Positions 1 to 9,463 are shown, counted from the stretch's first letter. The stretch: DNA of 64,000 bases from Desulfuribacillus alkaliarsenatis (GCF_001730225.1 NZ_MIJE01000001.1:1-64000); one strand, 5' to 3'. The notes: generated by a model from the letters alone, not told the origin. A program made the numbers and translations.

Positions 1-5
1 AGGCA

Positions 6-27
6 GGTGCCTGTTTTCACAGACACC
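6..27. repeat. REP-like palindrome
   Basis: GGTGCCTGT (6-14) pairs with ACAGACACC (19-27) around a TTTC loop, with one mismatch. Its shape and base content resemble the short intergenic palindromes scattered through Bacillota genomes, which are often mobilised by REP-associated transposases. No second copy was found in this window, so the repeat status is inferred from resemblance only. Confidence 0.4.
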
Positions 28-54
28 AAGAATAGGATGTAAAACTGCGTGGCT

Positions 55-96
55 GTCAAGGGTGAACTTCGCGAGCAAAAACCGCTCGCCCTTGAC
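55..96. repeat. Two-part hairpin
   Basis: GTCAAGG (55-61) pairs with CCTTGAC (90-96), and inside it GCGAGC (71-76) pairs with GCTCGC (84-89) around AAAAACC; the left arm carries a 9-nt bulge. The GC-rich stems stand out from the AT-rich surroundings. It may be the edge of a repeat or mobile element cut by the window start. No T-run follows, so a terminator is unlikely. Confidence 0.4.
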
Positions 97-153
97 AACC
101 TGCGTAGTTGGTTGATGCTATTAAAAATCTAAAAAAGAATAAAGATAAAACTA

Positions 154-444
154 GTGTGGCTCTCACTGATGCACATACTGGCTCAATTTGATGCACATAC
201 TGGCTCTGACTCATCACACTGGTGGTTCTATTTAAGTGCAATAAACATTTGTGATTTCGTTAATGCTTTACTTCTTGGACTAATTATTTCTTCTCTAATA
301 TTTGGTTTGTTTGCGGGGTACTCAATATCAGCTACAATAATGGGATTTGTACTTGTCATTCTTTATAAAATTACTAATTCAATAATACCATCAATGGTTC
401 TACACGCTCTGTGGAACTTGACTGTTGTAATTATGATAACATAA
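154..444 (+). pseudogene. Decayed CPBP-family membrane protease fragment
   Basis: The last 60 or so residues align with the C-terminus of the intact CPBP proteases downstream: shared SISATIMG, then TKSIIPS-like TNSIIPS, then LHALWN for LHILWN. The N-terminal half with the EExxxR catalytic motif is absent. The conserved FGLLHIG histidine motif reads FGLFAGY, so a catalytic histidine is lost. The first 20 codons run through an 18-bp direct repeat (167-184 and 189-206, 22-bp period) and look unrelated to the family. It is best read as the remnant of a third paralog in the bacteriocin island. It ends 18 bases before the next copy. Confidence 0.7.
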
Positions 445-462
445 AGGGAGGAACTGGTAGGC

Positions 463-1227
463 GTGACAAATTTAGATTTGGAGGAGCAAGCAAAAAAAGA
501 GCTTGTTGATAATGAGCAAGCTGAACAATTATTAAATAAAAAGGACACTGATAGGACTGATAGACTCATCGGGTGGCCTCAGTTTTTAATTTTCATCGGA
601 ATCTATTTAGGAATTAGCTTTACAATAGGTATAGTAGTGGGGATTATTGGTGCGAGTAATAACATTGATGTTGAGCAGATATTTACAGGTTATCAGGCTG
701 GGATTATAGAATTCGTAGTAATTATGATGGCGTTATTGTTTTACAAAAAAATTCGTCGTTTTGTATGGGAATCTTTTTCCTTTTCACCGTTAAAAGAAAA
801 GAAAACATATGGATATATGTTTGTCGGTTTTCTGATATTTTACCTGACGCAATACATCTTAATTGAACTAATAGCGATAGAGGATGCTTCAAACCAACCA
901 GCCGATTTGGGCTTTAATAATCTTCCAGGGTTTAGTCTAGAATATATACTGTTTTTCGTTTCTATAGCGTTGTTGGTACCATTGTATGAGGAAGTATTAT
1001 ACAGGGGAGTACTACATCGTTTTTTAGAGGTGAGATACAATTTTTGGGTGGGAATTACTATCTCTTCACTTGTATTCGGCTTATTGCACATTGGCTTCCC
1101 TATCTCGGCAACGATTATGGGAATCGTTATGGTTGTTTTATTCAAACTGACGAAATCTATTATCCCGTCGATACTATTACATATACTTTGGAATACGTTT
1201 GCTGTGATTGTGTGGTCGACAATGTGA
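463..1227 (+). CDS. CPBP family intramembrane metalloprotease (copy 1)
   Basis: 254 aa with a charged N-terminal tail of about 45 residues followed by several membrane segments. Both CPBP (Abi/CAAX protease) motifs are present: EEVLYRGVLHR near residue 175 (EExxxR) and FGLLHIG near residue 205, then LHILWN at the C-terminal end. The start is GTG at 463 with GGGAGG 11 bases upstream. Members of this family process or protect against peptides, and in lactic acid bacteria they are common as bacteriocin self-immunity proteins. Its position upstream of a kinase-regulator-bacteriocin cluster supports that role here, by inference. It is nearly identical over its C-terminal half to the gene at 6236. 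Confidence 0.9.
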   Translation: MTNLDLEEQAKKELVDNEQAEQLLNKKDTDRTDRLIGWPQFLIFIGIYLGISFTIGIVVGIIGASNNIDVEQIFTGYQAGIIEFVVIMMALLFYKKIRRFVWESFSFSPLKEKKTYGYMFVGFLIFYLTQYILIELIAIEDASNQPADLGFNNLPGFSLEYILFFVSIALLVPLYEEVLYRGVLHRFLEVRYNFWVGITISSLVFGLLHIGFPISATIMGIVMVVLFKLTKSIIPSILLHILWNTFAVIVWSTM

Positions 1228-1284
1228 TGCGTTTGAACTGAGATAAAAACCTATAAGAAAAACCTTTGTTTTTCTGAATATGAG

Positions 1285-1311
1285 AGTCCTTGCAGAGATG
1301 CAAGGGCTTTT
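1285..1311 (+). terminator. Rho-independent terminator
   Basis: AGTCCTTGCA (1285-1294) pairs with TGCAAGGGCT (1299-1308), followed by a short T-run. A near-identical hairpin lies at 11113, at the far end of the bacteriocin island. Confidence 0.7.
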
Positions 1312-1441
1312 GTTGTGTGGTTTTTGCTTTAACTTACATATGCTCAATACTAATTGGACAAAAGCATCTTGGTTCGACAAATTTCGACTGAATTTGCATT
1401 GGGCGCTATGTAGAATGTATATAATTTACAGAAATGGAGAA

Positions 1442-2425
1442 ATGAAATTGAACAAACTGTTATCAAAAGTAATTGATTACTATGCATTATCTAAACTTCA
1501 CAAAAAGCGAAGTAAAGCCCCACAGTTTTCTCATTTATTGAAGGAGCCTCTTAAGGTTTTAGATATTTATCGATATTATCCAGTTCCTGATGTGCCGCGA
1601 ATCAGCTTTATAAAATCTATACAGGAAAATGGATACGAAACAGGCAGTTTTTCTTATCAAAGTGAAATTGACTCGGGTAATGCTACCAATGATATTGTAA
1701 CAGGAAGGTACTGTATTAATGAGAATAAGAATAAAAGCATAAGTATTATTCTTGTCCATGGTTGGAGAGCAAGTAATTATAGCCGAATAGAGAAAATGTT
1801 TTTAGCAGATTTGAAAAAGCATGGATACAACATCTATCTTTTCGCACTACCCTATCATCTCTCAAGAACACCAGAGCATTCACTATATAGTGGGGAATAT
1901 ATGATTAGTGCAAATATTGACCGAACGTTTATGGCAATAAAGCAGGCGGTAACAGATTTACGAGCACTCATTCACCATATTAAGGCAAAAGAAGAAAAAG
2001 TTATAGTCATTGGTATAAGTTTAGGAGGATTGATTACCAATCTGACGGGGGTCGTGGAAAAACAGATTGACAGACTTGTGTCAATATTTTATGCAAATAA
2101 TTTAGCATATTCAGTTTGGCAAACCATACCTGGCAAGTATATAAAAAAAGAACTGAAGGACAACGACGTGACTTATGAAAAATTGAATGATTATTGGGCT
2201 GTAACTGTTCCAAGTAATTTTTCACCAATCATACCAAAGGAGAATATCCTACTACTTTCTGCAAAGTACGATCAATACATGGGGGCTGAAGATACAAAGT
2301 TACTATGGAAAAAATGGGGGAAACCTGCGTTGATTAGTTATCCTTGCGGTCATGCTGGGATTGTATTAAATAGAGGTCAAATTGTAGAAGACACAATTTC
2401 TTTTATAAGTAGAACCAGTAATTGA
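1442..2425 (+). CDS. Alpha/beta hydrolase
   Basis: About 327 aa, cytoplasmic, with no signal peptide or membrane segment. Recognisable parts are the oxyanion strand ILVHGWRAS, the nucleophile elbow GISLGG (Ser in GxSxG), an acid-bearing strand ending SAKYDQYMG, and a C-terminal CGHAG carrying the likely catalytic His. This is a complete alpha/beta hydrolase triad. The reading frame stays open upstream to 1280, but that part overlaps a terminator and has no family resemblance. Starts near 1442 (ATG) or 1448 (TTG, better spaced from GGAG) fit. The substrate is unknown. It lies 31 bases before the histidine kinase and may be co-transcribed with it. Confidence 0.85.
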   Translation: MKLNKLLSKVIDYYALSKLHKKRSKAPQFSHLLKEPLKVLDIYRYYPVPDVPRISFIKSIQENGYETGSFSYQSEIDSGNATNDIVTGRYCINENKNKSISIILVHGWRASNYSRIEKMFLADLKKHGYNIYLFALPYHLSRTPEHSLYSGEYMISANIDRTFMAIKQAVTDLRALIHHIKAKEEKVIVIGISLGGLITNLTGVVEKQIDRLVSIFYANNLAYSVWQTIPGKYIKKELKDNDVTYEKLNDYWAVTVPSNFSPIIPKENILLLSAKYDQYMGAEDTKLLWKKWGKPALISYPCGHAGIVLNRGQIVEDTISFISRTSN

Positions 2426-2456
2426 AACTAAGAAGTAGCCAATTGGAGTTGAAAAA

Positions 2457-3761
2457 ATGCTTTTGCTTTTCTTATTCCTATGGACGATAGGAATCATCAT
2501 ACTAATAGCAGACAGACACAGAGAGTCAAATCGCTGGCTTAGTACCTTTGTTTTTTCCTCTGGTCTAGGTGGTTTATCAGTTGAATTGAGTGAAAAACAT
2601 GATTTTATTGCCAGTCTTTTTTCTTCAATAGCTCATAATTTTGCTCCATACACTCTGTTGATGTTTAGCGTTCATTATTCAGGGCTAATTAATGTCAAGG
2701 GAAGCGAATGGAAGAGAAAGCTACCGTACATTTTACTAATACCTATTATAATAATGTATGTAATTTTTCCTGTTTATCCACAGTTTCATCCGTCATTTAT
2801 AATACTATCTCTCTGGACCGTTCCTTATATCCTGGGAGCTAATGCGATGCTAATTTATGCATACTTGCAGGAGCAAAACAAACAGGTTAAAACAGAAAGA
2901 CTTAGTATCTGCCTAATGGTTGTGCCAGGAACTTTATTTGTAATGATTACGAATTATATCTTACGAGCAATTGAGATACATACAATTTGGATGTATAACA
3001 CTTGGGTTGTAGCAATCATATTTCTGATTTTTATAGTCCTGTTAATCAAGCGTGGAATCATGGGATTGAGGATTAGATTTGAAAAAAAGCGGCTAGATAG
3101 CAATATGAAAGCAATAACATCGGGCACCATGATGATTACCCATACGATTAAAAATGAGCTAGTAAAAATATCGATGTGTACAGAGAACATTAAAAGTTCG
3201 GTCAATGCCACTAAGGAAGGAATTGATGACAACGCTGAAATAATTCTTAAATCAACCAATCATTTGTTAGCAATGACTAATAAAATTAACGACAAGCTAG
3301 ATGCGTTGGTAATTGAAAAAAGGGAGAATAACCTGAAAAGTTTGACTGAAAACACTTTAGAAATCCTGAAGCCTTGTTTGCAAAGTAAAGACGTTAAAGT
3401 TATCAAGCATTTTCAATATAAAGGTGAAATCATATGCGACGAAACACACATCCGGGAAGTTTTAATTAATATCATTAGAAATGCAATTGAAGCAGTACAA
3501 ACAGGAGGGGAGATTGTAATTGAAATATTTCAAGCAAGGGATGGTGTAACTTTGACTGTCAAAGACAACGGCAAGGGAATACCAAAGCACTATATATCTA
3601 AAGTTATAGAACCATTTTTTACAACGAAAGAAAATAATAATAATTTTGGCTTGGGTCTGTCGTATTGCTATAATGTGATTCGTCAACATGAGGGTAAATT
3701 AGAAATTGACAGCAAAGAAAATAAAGGGACTACAGTTAGGTTGATTTTCCAAAATCAATAG
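2457..3761 (+). CDS. Sensor histidine kinase, multi-pass membrane
   Basis: 434 aa. The N-terminal ~200 residues form about six to seven hydrophobic segments with no large outer loop. Then come a DHp region with THTIKNEL (His near residue 225) and a GHKL ATPase domain with an N box (NIIRNAIEA), DNGKGIPKH, FFTTKENNN and GLGLSYCYN. The architecture resembles polytopic kinases that sense membrane or peptide signals. It is followed 39 bases later by a LuxR-type response regulator and then by a pre-bacteriocin, so control of bacteriocin production is a reasonable inference. The start ATG is preceded by GGAG at good spacing. Confidence 0.9.
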   Translation: MLLLFLFLWTIGIIILIADRHRESNRWLSTFVFSSGLGGLSVELSEKHDFIASLFSSIAHNFAPYTLLMFSVHYSGLINVKGSEWKRKLPYILLIPIIIMYVIFPVYPQFHPSFIILSLWTVPYILGANAMLIYAYLQEQNKQVKTERLSICLMVVPGTLFVMITNYILRAIEIHTIWMYNTWVVAIIFLIFIVLLIKRGIMGLRIRFEKKRLDSNMKAITSGTMMITHTIKNELVKISMCTENIKSSVNATKEGIDDNAEIILKSTNHLLAMTNKINDKLDALVIEKRENNLKSLTENTLEILKPCLQSKDVKVIKHFQYKGEIICDETHIREVLINIIRNAIEAVQTGGEIVIEIFQARDGVTLTVKDNGKGIPKHYISKVIEPFFTTKENNNNFGLGLSYCYNVIRQHEGKLEIDSKENKGTTVRLIFQNQ

Positions 3762-3800
3762 TTAGAGCTAGGTCTAGTTTAGTGAGAGAGGAGAGCTTAG

Positions 3801-4430
3801 ATGAGCAAAAACAAAAATATCAAAGTAATAATAGTTGATGATGATGTTAACTGGATTAAGGCATTAACAAATTTCTTTACTCAAGATTCAGACATTACGG
3901 TGTATGGGTCAGCTACCAATGCAGAGCAAGCATTCAAATTATTACAGCATACGAAAGCAGATGTAATACTGATGGACATTAACCTAACAGAGAATAATCT
4001 TGATGGGATATATTTGGCTAAGGATATACTAGACAAATTTGATATTAAAATTATTATGCTTACGTGCTTGGAAGAGGAACACGTGATTATTGACTCATTT
4101 ACAGCTGGTGCCGTAAACTTCGTAAAAAAAACTGACTACAAGGAACTTCCACAAGTCATTCGTTCTACAGTTAACAAAACATCACCAGTAGAGATATTGA
4201 TACAGGAATACCACAGGTTGAAGGAAGAGGAACTATTGGAAGAGTTAACCCCTGTAGAAAAGGAAATTTACGTTCATTTAGAAGATGGCTATAGTCGTAA
4301 AGAAATTGCAAATATCTTATATAAATCTGAAAGCACAGTGAAAAACCAGATAAGAAAAATATATGAGAAATTAGGTGGGAGTAATAGAGAGGAAATAATA
4401 GAAAAAGTTAAAAGTAGAGGCTTAAAATAA
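3801..4430 (+). CDS. Response regulator, NarL/LuxR family
   Basis: 209 aa. The receiver domain (1-120) has the acidic pair DDD near residue 13, phospho-acceptor Asp in LMDINL near 57, Thr in MLTC and Lys in VKKTD. The C-terminal LuxR-type HTH (150-205) contains LTPVEKEIYVHLEDGYS and a recognition helix region SESTVKNQIRKIYEKL. It pairs with the kinase 39 bases upstream. A good ribosome site (GAGAGGAG) precedes ATG. A likely target is the bacteriocin promoter 70 bases downstream, where an inverted GTTGG/CCAAC repeat sits. Confidence 0.92.
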   Translation: MSKNKNIKVIIVDDDVNWIKALTNFFTQDSDITVYGSATNAEQAFKLLQHTKADVILMDINLTENNLDGIYLAKDILDKFDIKIIMLTCLEEEHVIIDSFTAGAVNFVKKTDYKELPQVIRSTVNKTSPVEILIQEYHRLKEEELLEELTPVEKEIYVHLEDGYSRKEIANILYKSESTVKNQIRKIYEKLGGSNREEIIEKVKSRGLK

Positions 4431-4480
4431 TAATTTTAGCATTGATAGAGTAATTAAACAAGGGCTAAAAATTTACTCCT

Positions 4481-4532
4481 TTTACAATTGGATAATTTAT
4501 GTATAATTGGTGTTAAGTTGGTATAACCCAAC
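4481..4532 (+). promoter_or_regulatory. Possible bacteriocin promoter with inverted repeat
   Basis: TTTACA (4481) and TATAAT (4502) have a short 15-base spacer, typical of promoters that need an activator. Just downstream GTTGG (4517-4521) and CCAAC (4528-4532) form an inverted repeat, a possible operator. The link to the neighbouring regulator is inferred. Confidence 0.35.
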
Positions 4533-4628
4533 GTGATATTATCTGATGGATTTTTCTTTTTGCGCGCAGGGAATGATTTTATCAGTTAATATAGTTTAAA
4601 AATTCAATTTAAAGGGAGGAGAAATAAC

Positions 4629-4835
4629 ATGTCTAATCTTCAAGCACTTAGCCACGAAGAATTAATAGGTATTGAAGGGGGGTACGGTACAGACTTACTC
4701 AAAGGTGCTGCTAGAGGGGCGGCACTTGGTTTTGTCGCTGGCGGTTTTGCTGGTGCGTTTGTCGGTGCTCATGTAGGAGTAGGATTGGCTGGGAGAAAAA
4801 TCATTTCAAAAGAAATCGTAAATCATTTTCGATAA
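4629..4835 (+). CDS. Class II bacteriocin precursor with double-glycine leader
   Basis: 68 aa. The leader ends LSHEELIGIEGG, the standard double-glycine export signal cut by C39 peptidases; cleavage after Gly18 would leave a mature peptide of about 50 residues. The mature part is rich in Gly and Ala with repeated small-xxx-small spacing (GAARGAALG, GGFAGAFVG, GVGLAG) and a basic tail, as in pore-forming two-peptide or Blp-like bacteriocins. No cysteines are present, so no disulfide or lantibiotic bridges. A strong ribosome site (AAAGGGAGGAG) and a terminator directly downstream make this a highly expressed single-gene transcript. The exporter is encoded 2.4 kb downstream. Confidence 0.85.
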   Translation: MSNLQALSHEELIGIEGGYGTDLLKGAARGAALGFVAGGFAGAFVGAHVGVGLAGRKIISKEIVNHFR

Positions 4836-4890
4836 GATATATTATAATAGTATTATTTTACGTTTTAGAGTATAAACGTACTTTTATAAA

Positions 4891-4922
4891 TAAACAGGCA
4901 GATTTAGTGATCTGTCTGTTTA
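4891..4922 (+). terminator. Rho-independent terminator after the bacteriocin gene
   Basis: TAAACAGGCAGAT (4891-4903) pairs with ATCTGTCTGTTTA (4910-4922), 13 bp with one G-T pair. Confidence 0.7.
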
Positions 4923-5064
4923 TATCTGCTTAGCAACTAGGGTGATTGATGTTTGCGCGGTCTTTATGAGTTTTTTGTTTTTTCTATAATAAATCTAATT
5001 CGCAAATTATTGTATATTAATCATATGGATAAGATATTTAAAATATTTAAAGGACGTGTTATGT

Positions 5065-5664
5065 TTGAAAGAAACTGTAAGTCGTTTTTATAATTTATTT
5101 ATTTCAAAAAAATTTTGGTTTATTTTTATCTTTATTACTATAGTTTCTCCAAGTTTCGATTTAATTATACTCCCAATCTTATTTGGAAACTCATCATTGT
5201 ATATATATATAATCGACTGGATAACTATCAAAGAACAACTTCCTTATTATTTATTATACATATATTTGTATTTGCCGTGGTATATAATTGTAAGTTATAT
5301 TTTCGGCATGGCCTTATGGCAAATTAGGGAAAATTATAATAATGTAAATAAAAATGAAAATGTGAGGATACCACTGTTGCCAGCCTATTTTTACTTGCGA
5401 TGGGGAAAATTTAGGAACGTAGGAAAAGACAATTTTCTGAAAAAAGCGTCCTATGCAGGATTTTTTCTTTCAATACTAGTATCGAGTATTATAGCAATTT
5501 ACTTTCTGTTAGTAAATGCAAATAAAGATACAAGCGTTTTTTTAATGTTTATACTTACTATTGGAATGATAGGTACTGTAATTGCCTCAAAGCTGCTAGC
5601 GATTTTATTTTGGAACATCGTTGAAGACATGTGGAAAGAATCGGAAGCAAAAATGTGTAAATAG
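5065..5664 (+). CDS. Four-TM membrane protein, candidate bacteriocin immunity protein
   Basis: About 199 aa, very AT-rich and aromatic-rich. It has four predicted membrane segments (near residues 15-38, 55-80, 128-150, 155-180) separated by a basic cytoplasmic loop (RENYNNVNKNENVR). No family is recognised. Small multi-pass proteins of this kind directly after a class II bacteriocin gene often confer self-immunity, so that role is proposed from position only. The frame is open from GTG 5056, but AAAGGA ends 1 base before that codon; TTG at 5065 has proper spacing and is preferred. Confidence 0.65.
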   Translation: MKETVSRFYNLFISKKFWFIFIFITIVSPSFDLIILPILFGNSSLYIYIIDWITIKEQLPYYLLYIYLYLPWYIIVSYIFGMALWQIRENYNNVNKNENVRIPLLPAYFYLRWGKFRNVGKDNFLKKASYAGFFLSILVSSIIAIYFLLVNANKDTSVFLMFILTIGMIGTVIASKLLAILFWNIVEDMWKESEAKMCK

Positions 5665-6235
5665 GACAATAGTATTTAGAATATATCGCATTTGTTACAA
5701 TGTAAAAGTAAAACGCAAAAAAGCAGTGGTAATGTCATAAGTGAGTGAAATTCGAATAGTTGCTGGTACTAACAAAAAAGAACAAGCGCATACGATTAGT
5801 CACTCTGAGAAGTAAGTTTTAGGTAAAAAGAAGAAAATCGAAAGCCATAAAGCCATAATTTCAAGGAATTTAATTACAAACTTTAGTTCACTTGGTTATA
5901 GATGGAAAATACTACACTGTATTTATTTACAAAAATATCCAAGGTGAATAATTATAGCTAATTTAGCTAGAGGAAGAATTAAATCTAACACTGAAAAACT
6001 TTTCTGATTTGGGCTGTTATATTAATTTTGTGGCTCTAACAGCGCGATTCCAAAATGCGATAAGACAAGGGACTAATTTCGTGTTTTTTCGAAATTATAT
6101 TATTTCATTATAAGGTAGTACCTATATTATTGATTCAAAAAAAACCTATTTTACTTTTAAAGTAAGTAGATCTACTAGTTTAGGACTATGTTGCATTATA
6201 AAGACGAGAAGATACAAAGAGAGGAATTGGAGAAC
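5665..6235. other. Non-coding stretch, nothing recognised
   Basis: About 570 AT-rich bases with no credible gene, no double-glycine leader peptide, and no strong hairpin. It probably holds the promoter of the second CPBP gene. Confidence 0.5.
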
Positions 6236-7042
6236 GTGACAAATTTAGATCTAGAAGAGCAAGCAAAAATAGAGCTAGTTGATAATGATACCGAACAGCA
6301 ACTAAGTAGTGAACAAGCAGAGCTACAACATAATAATGAGCAAGCTGAACAATTATTAAATGAAAAGGACACTGATAGACTCATCGGGTGGCCTCAGTTT
6401 TTAATTTTTATCGGAATCTATCTAGGAATTAGCTTTACAATAGGTATAGTAGTGGGGATTATTGGTGCTAGTAATAACATTGATATTGAGCAGATATTTA
6501 CAGGTTATCAGGCTGGAATTATAGAATTCTTAGTAATTATGGTGGCGTTAATGTTTCAAAAAAAAATTCGCCGTTTAGTATGGGAATCTTTTTCCATTTC
6601 ACCATTAAAAGAGATGAAAACATATGGTTTTATGCTTGGTGGTTTTCTGATATTTTACCTGACGCAATACATCTTAATAGAACTAGTAGCGATAGAGGAT
6701 GCTTCACAACAACCAGCCGATTTGGGCTTTAATAATCTTTCAGGGTTTAGTCTAGAATATATACTGTTTTTCGTTTCTATAGCGTTGTTGGTACCATTGT
6801 ATGAGGAAGTATTATACAGGGGAGTACTACATCGTTTTTTAGAGGTAAGATACAATTTTTGGGTGGGAATTACTATCTCTTCACTTGTATTCGGCTTATT
6901 GCACATTGGCTTCCCTATCTCGGCAACGATTATGGGAATCGTTATGGTTGTTTTATTCAAGATGACGAAATCTATTATCCCGTCGATACTATTACATATA
7001 CTTTGGAATACGTTTGCTGTGATTGTGTGGTCGACAATGTGA
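6236..7042 (+). CDS. CPBP family intramembrane metalloprotease (copy 2)
   Basis: 268 aa from GTG 6236, the codon equivalent to the start of copy 1 and preceded by GAGAGGAATTGGAG. An upstream in-frame ATG at 6188 lacks a ribosome site. It has the same motifs as copy 1 (EEVLYRGVLHR, FGLLHIG, LHILWN) and thus both protease motifs. The acidic N-terminal tail is longer, with about 20 extra residues of the Q/E/N-rich kind. DNA identity with copy 1 is very high in the 3' half and runs past the stop codon into shared trailer sequence to about 7056. It sits between the putative immunity protein and the exporter, which fits a role in bacteriocin maturation or self-protection. Confidence 0.9.
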   Translation: MTNLDLEEQAKIELVDNDTEQQLSSEQAELQHNNEQAEQLLNEKDTDRLIGWPQFLIFIGIYLGISFTIGIVVGIIGASNNIDIEQIFTGYQAGIIEFLVIMVALMFQKKIRRLVWESFSISPLKEMKTYGFMLGGFLIFYLTQYILIELVAIEDASQQPADLGFNNLSGFSLEYILFFVSIALLVPLYEEVLYRGVLHRFLEVRYNFWVGITISSLVFGLLHIGFPISATIMGIVMVVLFKMTKSIIPSILLHILWNTFAVIVWSTM

Positions 7043-7056
7043 TGCGTTTGAACTGA
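6655..7056 (+). repeat. Near-identical duplication of 840-1241
   Basis: Bases 6655-7056 match 840-1241 (offset 5815) with only a handful of substitutions, including synonymous ones, and with about 14 bases of identical non-coding trailer after the stop. The 5' halves of the two genes differ more. This pattern suggests recent duplication or ongoing gene conversion. Confidence 0.85.
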
Positions 7057-7258
7057 GGTTAACGTTATTAAGACTTTAGTATCGCTTGTTGTAGTTTACA
7101 GTATTGTAGGATAGCTAATTAACAATCTTTTATATTTTCAAGTGAATTAATTTCATAATACCTAGATTTGAGTCAACATTTTAGACTTATGTGTTTTAAT
7201 TTTAATCACTACAAGGACTAAATTATTCATTTATATGCATATTTGAAAGGAAATAACA

Positions 7259-9463
7259 ATGCTTAGAAATCCATTCCAAAAATACACTTGCATCAAGCAA
7301 CACGATGAAAAAGACTGCGGAGCAGCCTGCCTAGCAACAATAGCTAAACAGTATGGCTTGAAAATTCCTATTTCAAAGATTCGAGAAATAGCAGGAACAG
7401 ATAAGCAAGGCACAAACGCATACGGTTTAATCACTGCTGCAGAGAAACTGGGATTTTCAGCGAAAGGAGTAAAGGGTAATCAGGAAGCGTTATTTGAAGA
7501 ATTCCCGTTGCCGGCCATTGCTCATGTAGTAATTGATCAGAAATTATTACACTATGTAGTTATCCATAAGATAAGTAAAAAAGAGATAATTATAGCTGAC
7601 CCAGCAAAAGGCATCGTTAAATTAACACCAGAAGAATTCTTTCAAATTTGGACAGGCGTATTAATATTAATGGTTCCAACTGCTCAATTCCAAAGAGGAG
7701 ATGAGACAAAGGGGCTTTTTTCGCGTTTTTTCGGAATTATATTACCTCATAAAAAACTAATACTACATGTAATGTTAGCTTCTATACTAATCACTATTTT
7801 TGGTATAGCAGGCTCTTTTTATTTTCAATTTTTGATAGATGAAATACTACCTTATAACTTAAATAAAACCTTACATATTATATCAATTGGTCTTATCGTA
7901 ATGTATATATTTCAAACTATGCTAAGTGCATTTAGAACACACTTACTATTATATATTAGCCAAAAACTAAGCATAACCATCATGCTTGGCTATTATCGGC
8001 ATGTATTAAAGCTACCTATTAAATTTTTCGGTACGCGTAAGGTCGGAGAAATCATCTCACGTTTTATGGACGCTAACAAAGTCACCGAGGCTATTTCCAG
8101 TGCTGCATTGACGGTGATTTTGGATGTAACAATGATTCTACTAGTTGGTGGAATCCTATACTATCAGAATGCTACTTTGTTTTTTGTAACGTTATTATTA
8201 GTACCTTTCTATGCACTAGTTGTATGGATATTTGTAAAGCCATATGAAAAGATTAACCGTACAGAAATGGAAGATAACGCTCAATTAACAGCCAATATAG
8301 TAGAATCGATTAATGGAATAGAGACAGTAAAAGCATATAACGCAGAAAGAAAAGTTAATGATGAAACAGAGAAGAGATTTGTTAAATACTTAAAAACAGT
8401 TTTCAAGCACGGGGTTATTGACAACGTTCAAAGCTCCCTCAAAATGTTCTTGCAATTGGTAGGCGGAACCATGATACTTTGGGTTGGTTCTTATCAGGTC
8501 TTAAATGGACATTTGAGTGCAGGACAACTAATTACATTCAATGCATTATTAGCATATTTCCTTGAACCATTACAGCGTTTGATTAATTTACAGCCAACTC
8601 TTCAATCGGCTACAGTAGCGTCTGACCGCTTAGGGGAAATATTAGATATAGAAGCAGAAAAATCAGATAATGAAGATAAAAAAATCAACCCAGAATCCCT
8701 TCGTGGTGATATAAAAATTAAAAATATCGATTTTCGATATGGAACAAGGCAACTGGTACTAAAAAACATCAATATGCACATAAACAAGGGAGAAAAAATT
8801 GCATTAGTGGGAGAAAGCGGCTCTGGTAAAACAACCCTAGTAAAGTTGCTCGTTAACTTCTATCAAGCTGAAAAAGGTGAAATTTTAATAGATGACAACA
8901 ATATTTTAGATATAAATCGTGATGTATTACGCTCAAAAACTGCTTACATACCACAAGATACCTTCTTCTTTAGCGGAACAATTAGGGAAAATCTATCATT
9001 AGGTATGATGGAAGAAGTAGGTATGGAGAAATTAGTAGAAGCAGCGAAATTAGCTAAGGCACATGATTTTATTAACAACCTACCTTTGCGGTATAACACC
9101 ATTTTAGAAGAAAATGCCACCAACCTATCAGGAGGTCAAAAACAACGCCTGGCTATAGCTAGAGCAATACTAAAGCAACCAGATATCTTAATAATGGATG
9201 AAGCAACCAGCAATCTTGACTCTACTACTGAGAAGGCAATCTCAGATACAATACAGAATTTAACACAAGGGATAACAACTATAATCATCGCTCATCGCCT
9301 AAGCACAATAATGCGTTGTGACAAAATTTACGTGATGGAGCATGGAGAAATCATTGAATTAGGTACTCATACAGAACTCATGAAAGATAAAGGCAAATAT
9401 TACGAACTATGGAAAGATCAACTTCCATCAATCCCAGATGACAAGGGAGAGAATGACGCATGA
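7259..9463 (+). CDS. Peptidase-containing ABC transporter (C39), bacteriocin exporter
   Basis: 734 aa. The N-terminal C39 cysteine protease domain (1-130) has the catalytic Cys in DEKDCGAAC, His in LHYVVIH and Asp in IADPAKG. The ABC membrane domain (about 165-430) follows, then the nucleotide-binding domain with Walker A GESGSGKTT, signature LSGGQKQR, Walker B LIMDEATS and H-loop IAHRLST. This is the complete LagD/ComA-type architecture that cuts double-glycine leaders and exports the peptide, which matches the precursor at 4629. It overlaps the next gene by four bases (ATGA), so the two are translationally coupled. Confidence 0.95.
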   Translation: MLRNPFQKYTCIKQHDEKDCGAACLATIAKQYGLKIPISKIREIAGTDKQGTNAYGLITAAEKLGFSAKGVKGNQEALFEEFPLPAIAHVVIDQKLLHYVVIHKISKKEIIIADPAKGIVKLTPEEFFQIWTGVLILMVPTAQFQRGDETKGLFSRFFGIILPHKKLILHVMLASILITIFGIAGSFYFQFLIDEILPYNLNKTLHIISIGLIVMYIFQTMLSAFRTHLLLYISQKLSITIMLGYYRHVLKLPIKFFGTRKVGEIISRFMDANKVTEAISSAALTVILDVTMILLVGGILYYQNATLFFVTLLLVPFYALVVWIFVKPYEKINRTEMEDNAQLTANIVESINGIETVKAYNAERKVNDETEKRFVKYLKTVFKHGVIDNVQSSLKMFLQLVGGTMILWVGSYQVLNGHLSAGQLITFNALLAYFLEPLQRLINLQPTLQSATVASDRLGEILDIEAEKSDNEDKKINPESLRGDIKIKNIDFRYGTRQLVLKNINMHINKGEKIALVGESGSGKTTLVKLLVNFYQAEKGEILIDDNNILDINRDVLRSKTAYIPQDTFFFSGTIRENLSLGMMEEVGMEKLVEAAKLAKAHDFINNLPLRYNTILEENATNLSGGQKQRLAIARAILKQPDILIMDEATSNLDSTTEKAISDTIQNLTQGITTIIIAHRLSTIMRCDKIYVMEHGEIIELGTHTELMKDKGKYYELWKDQLPSIPDDKGENDA

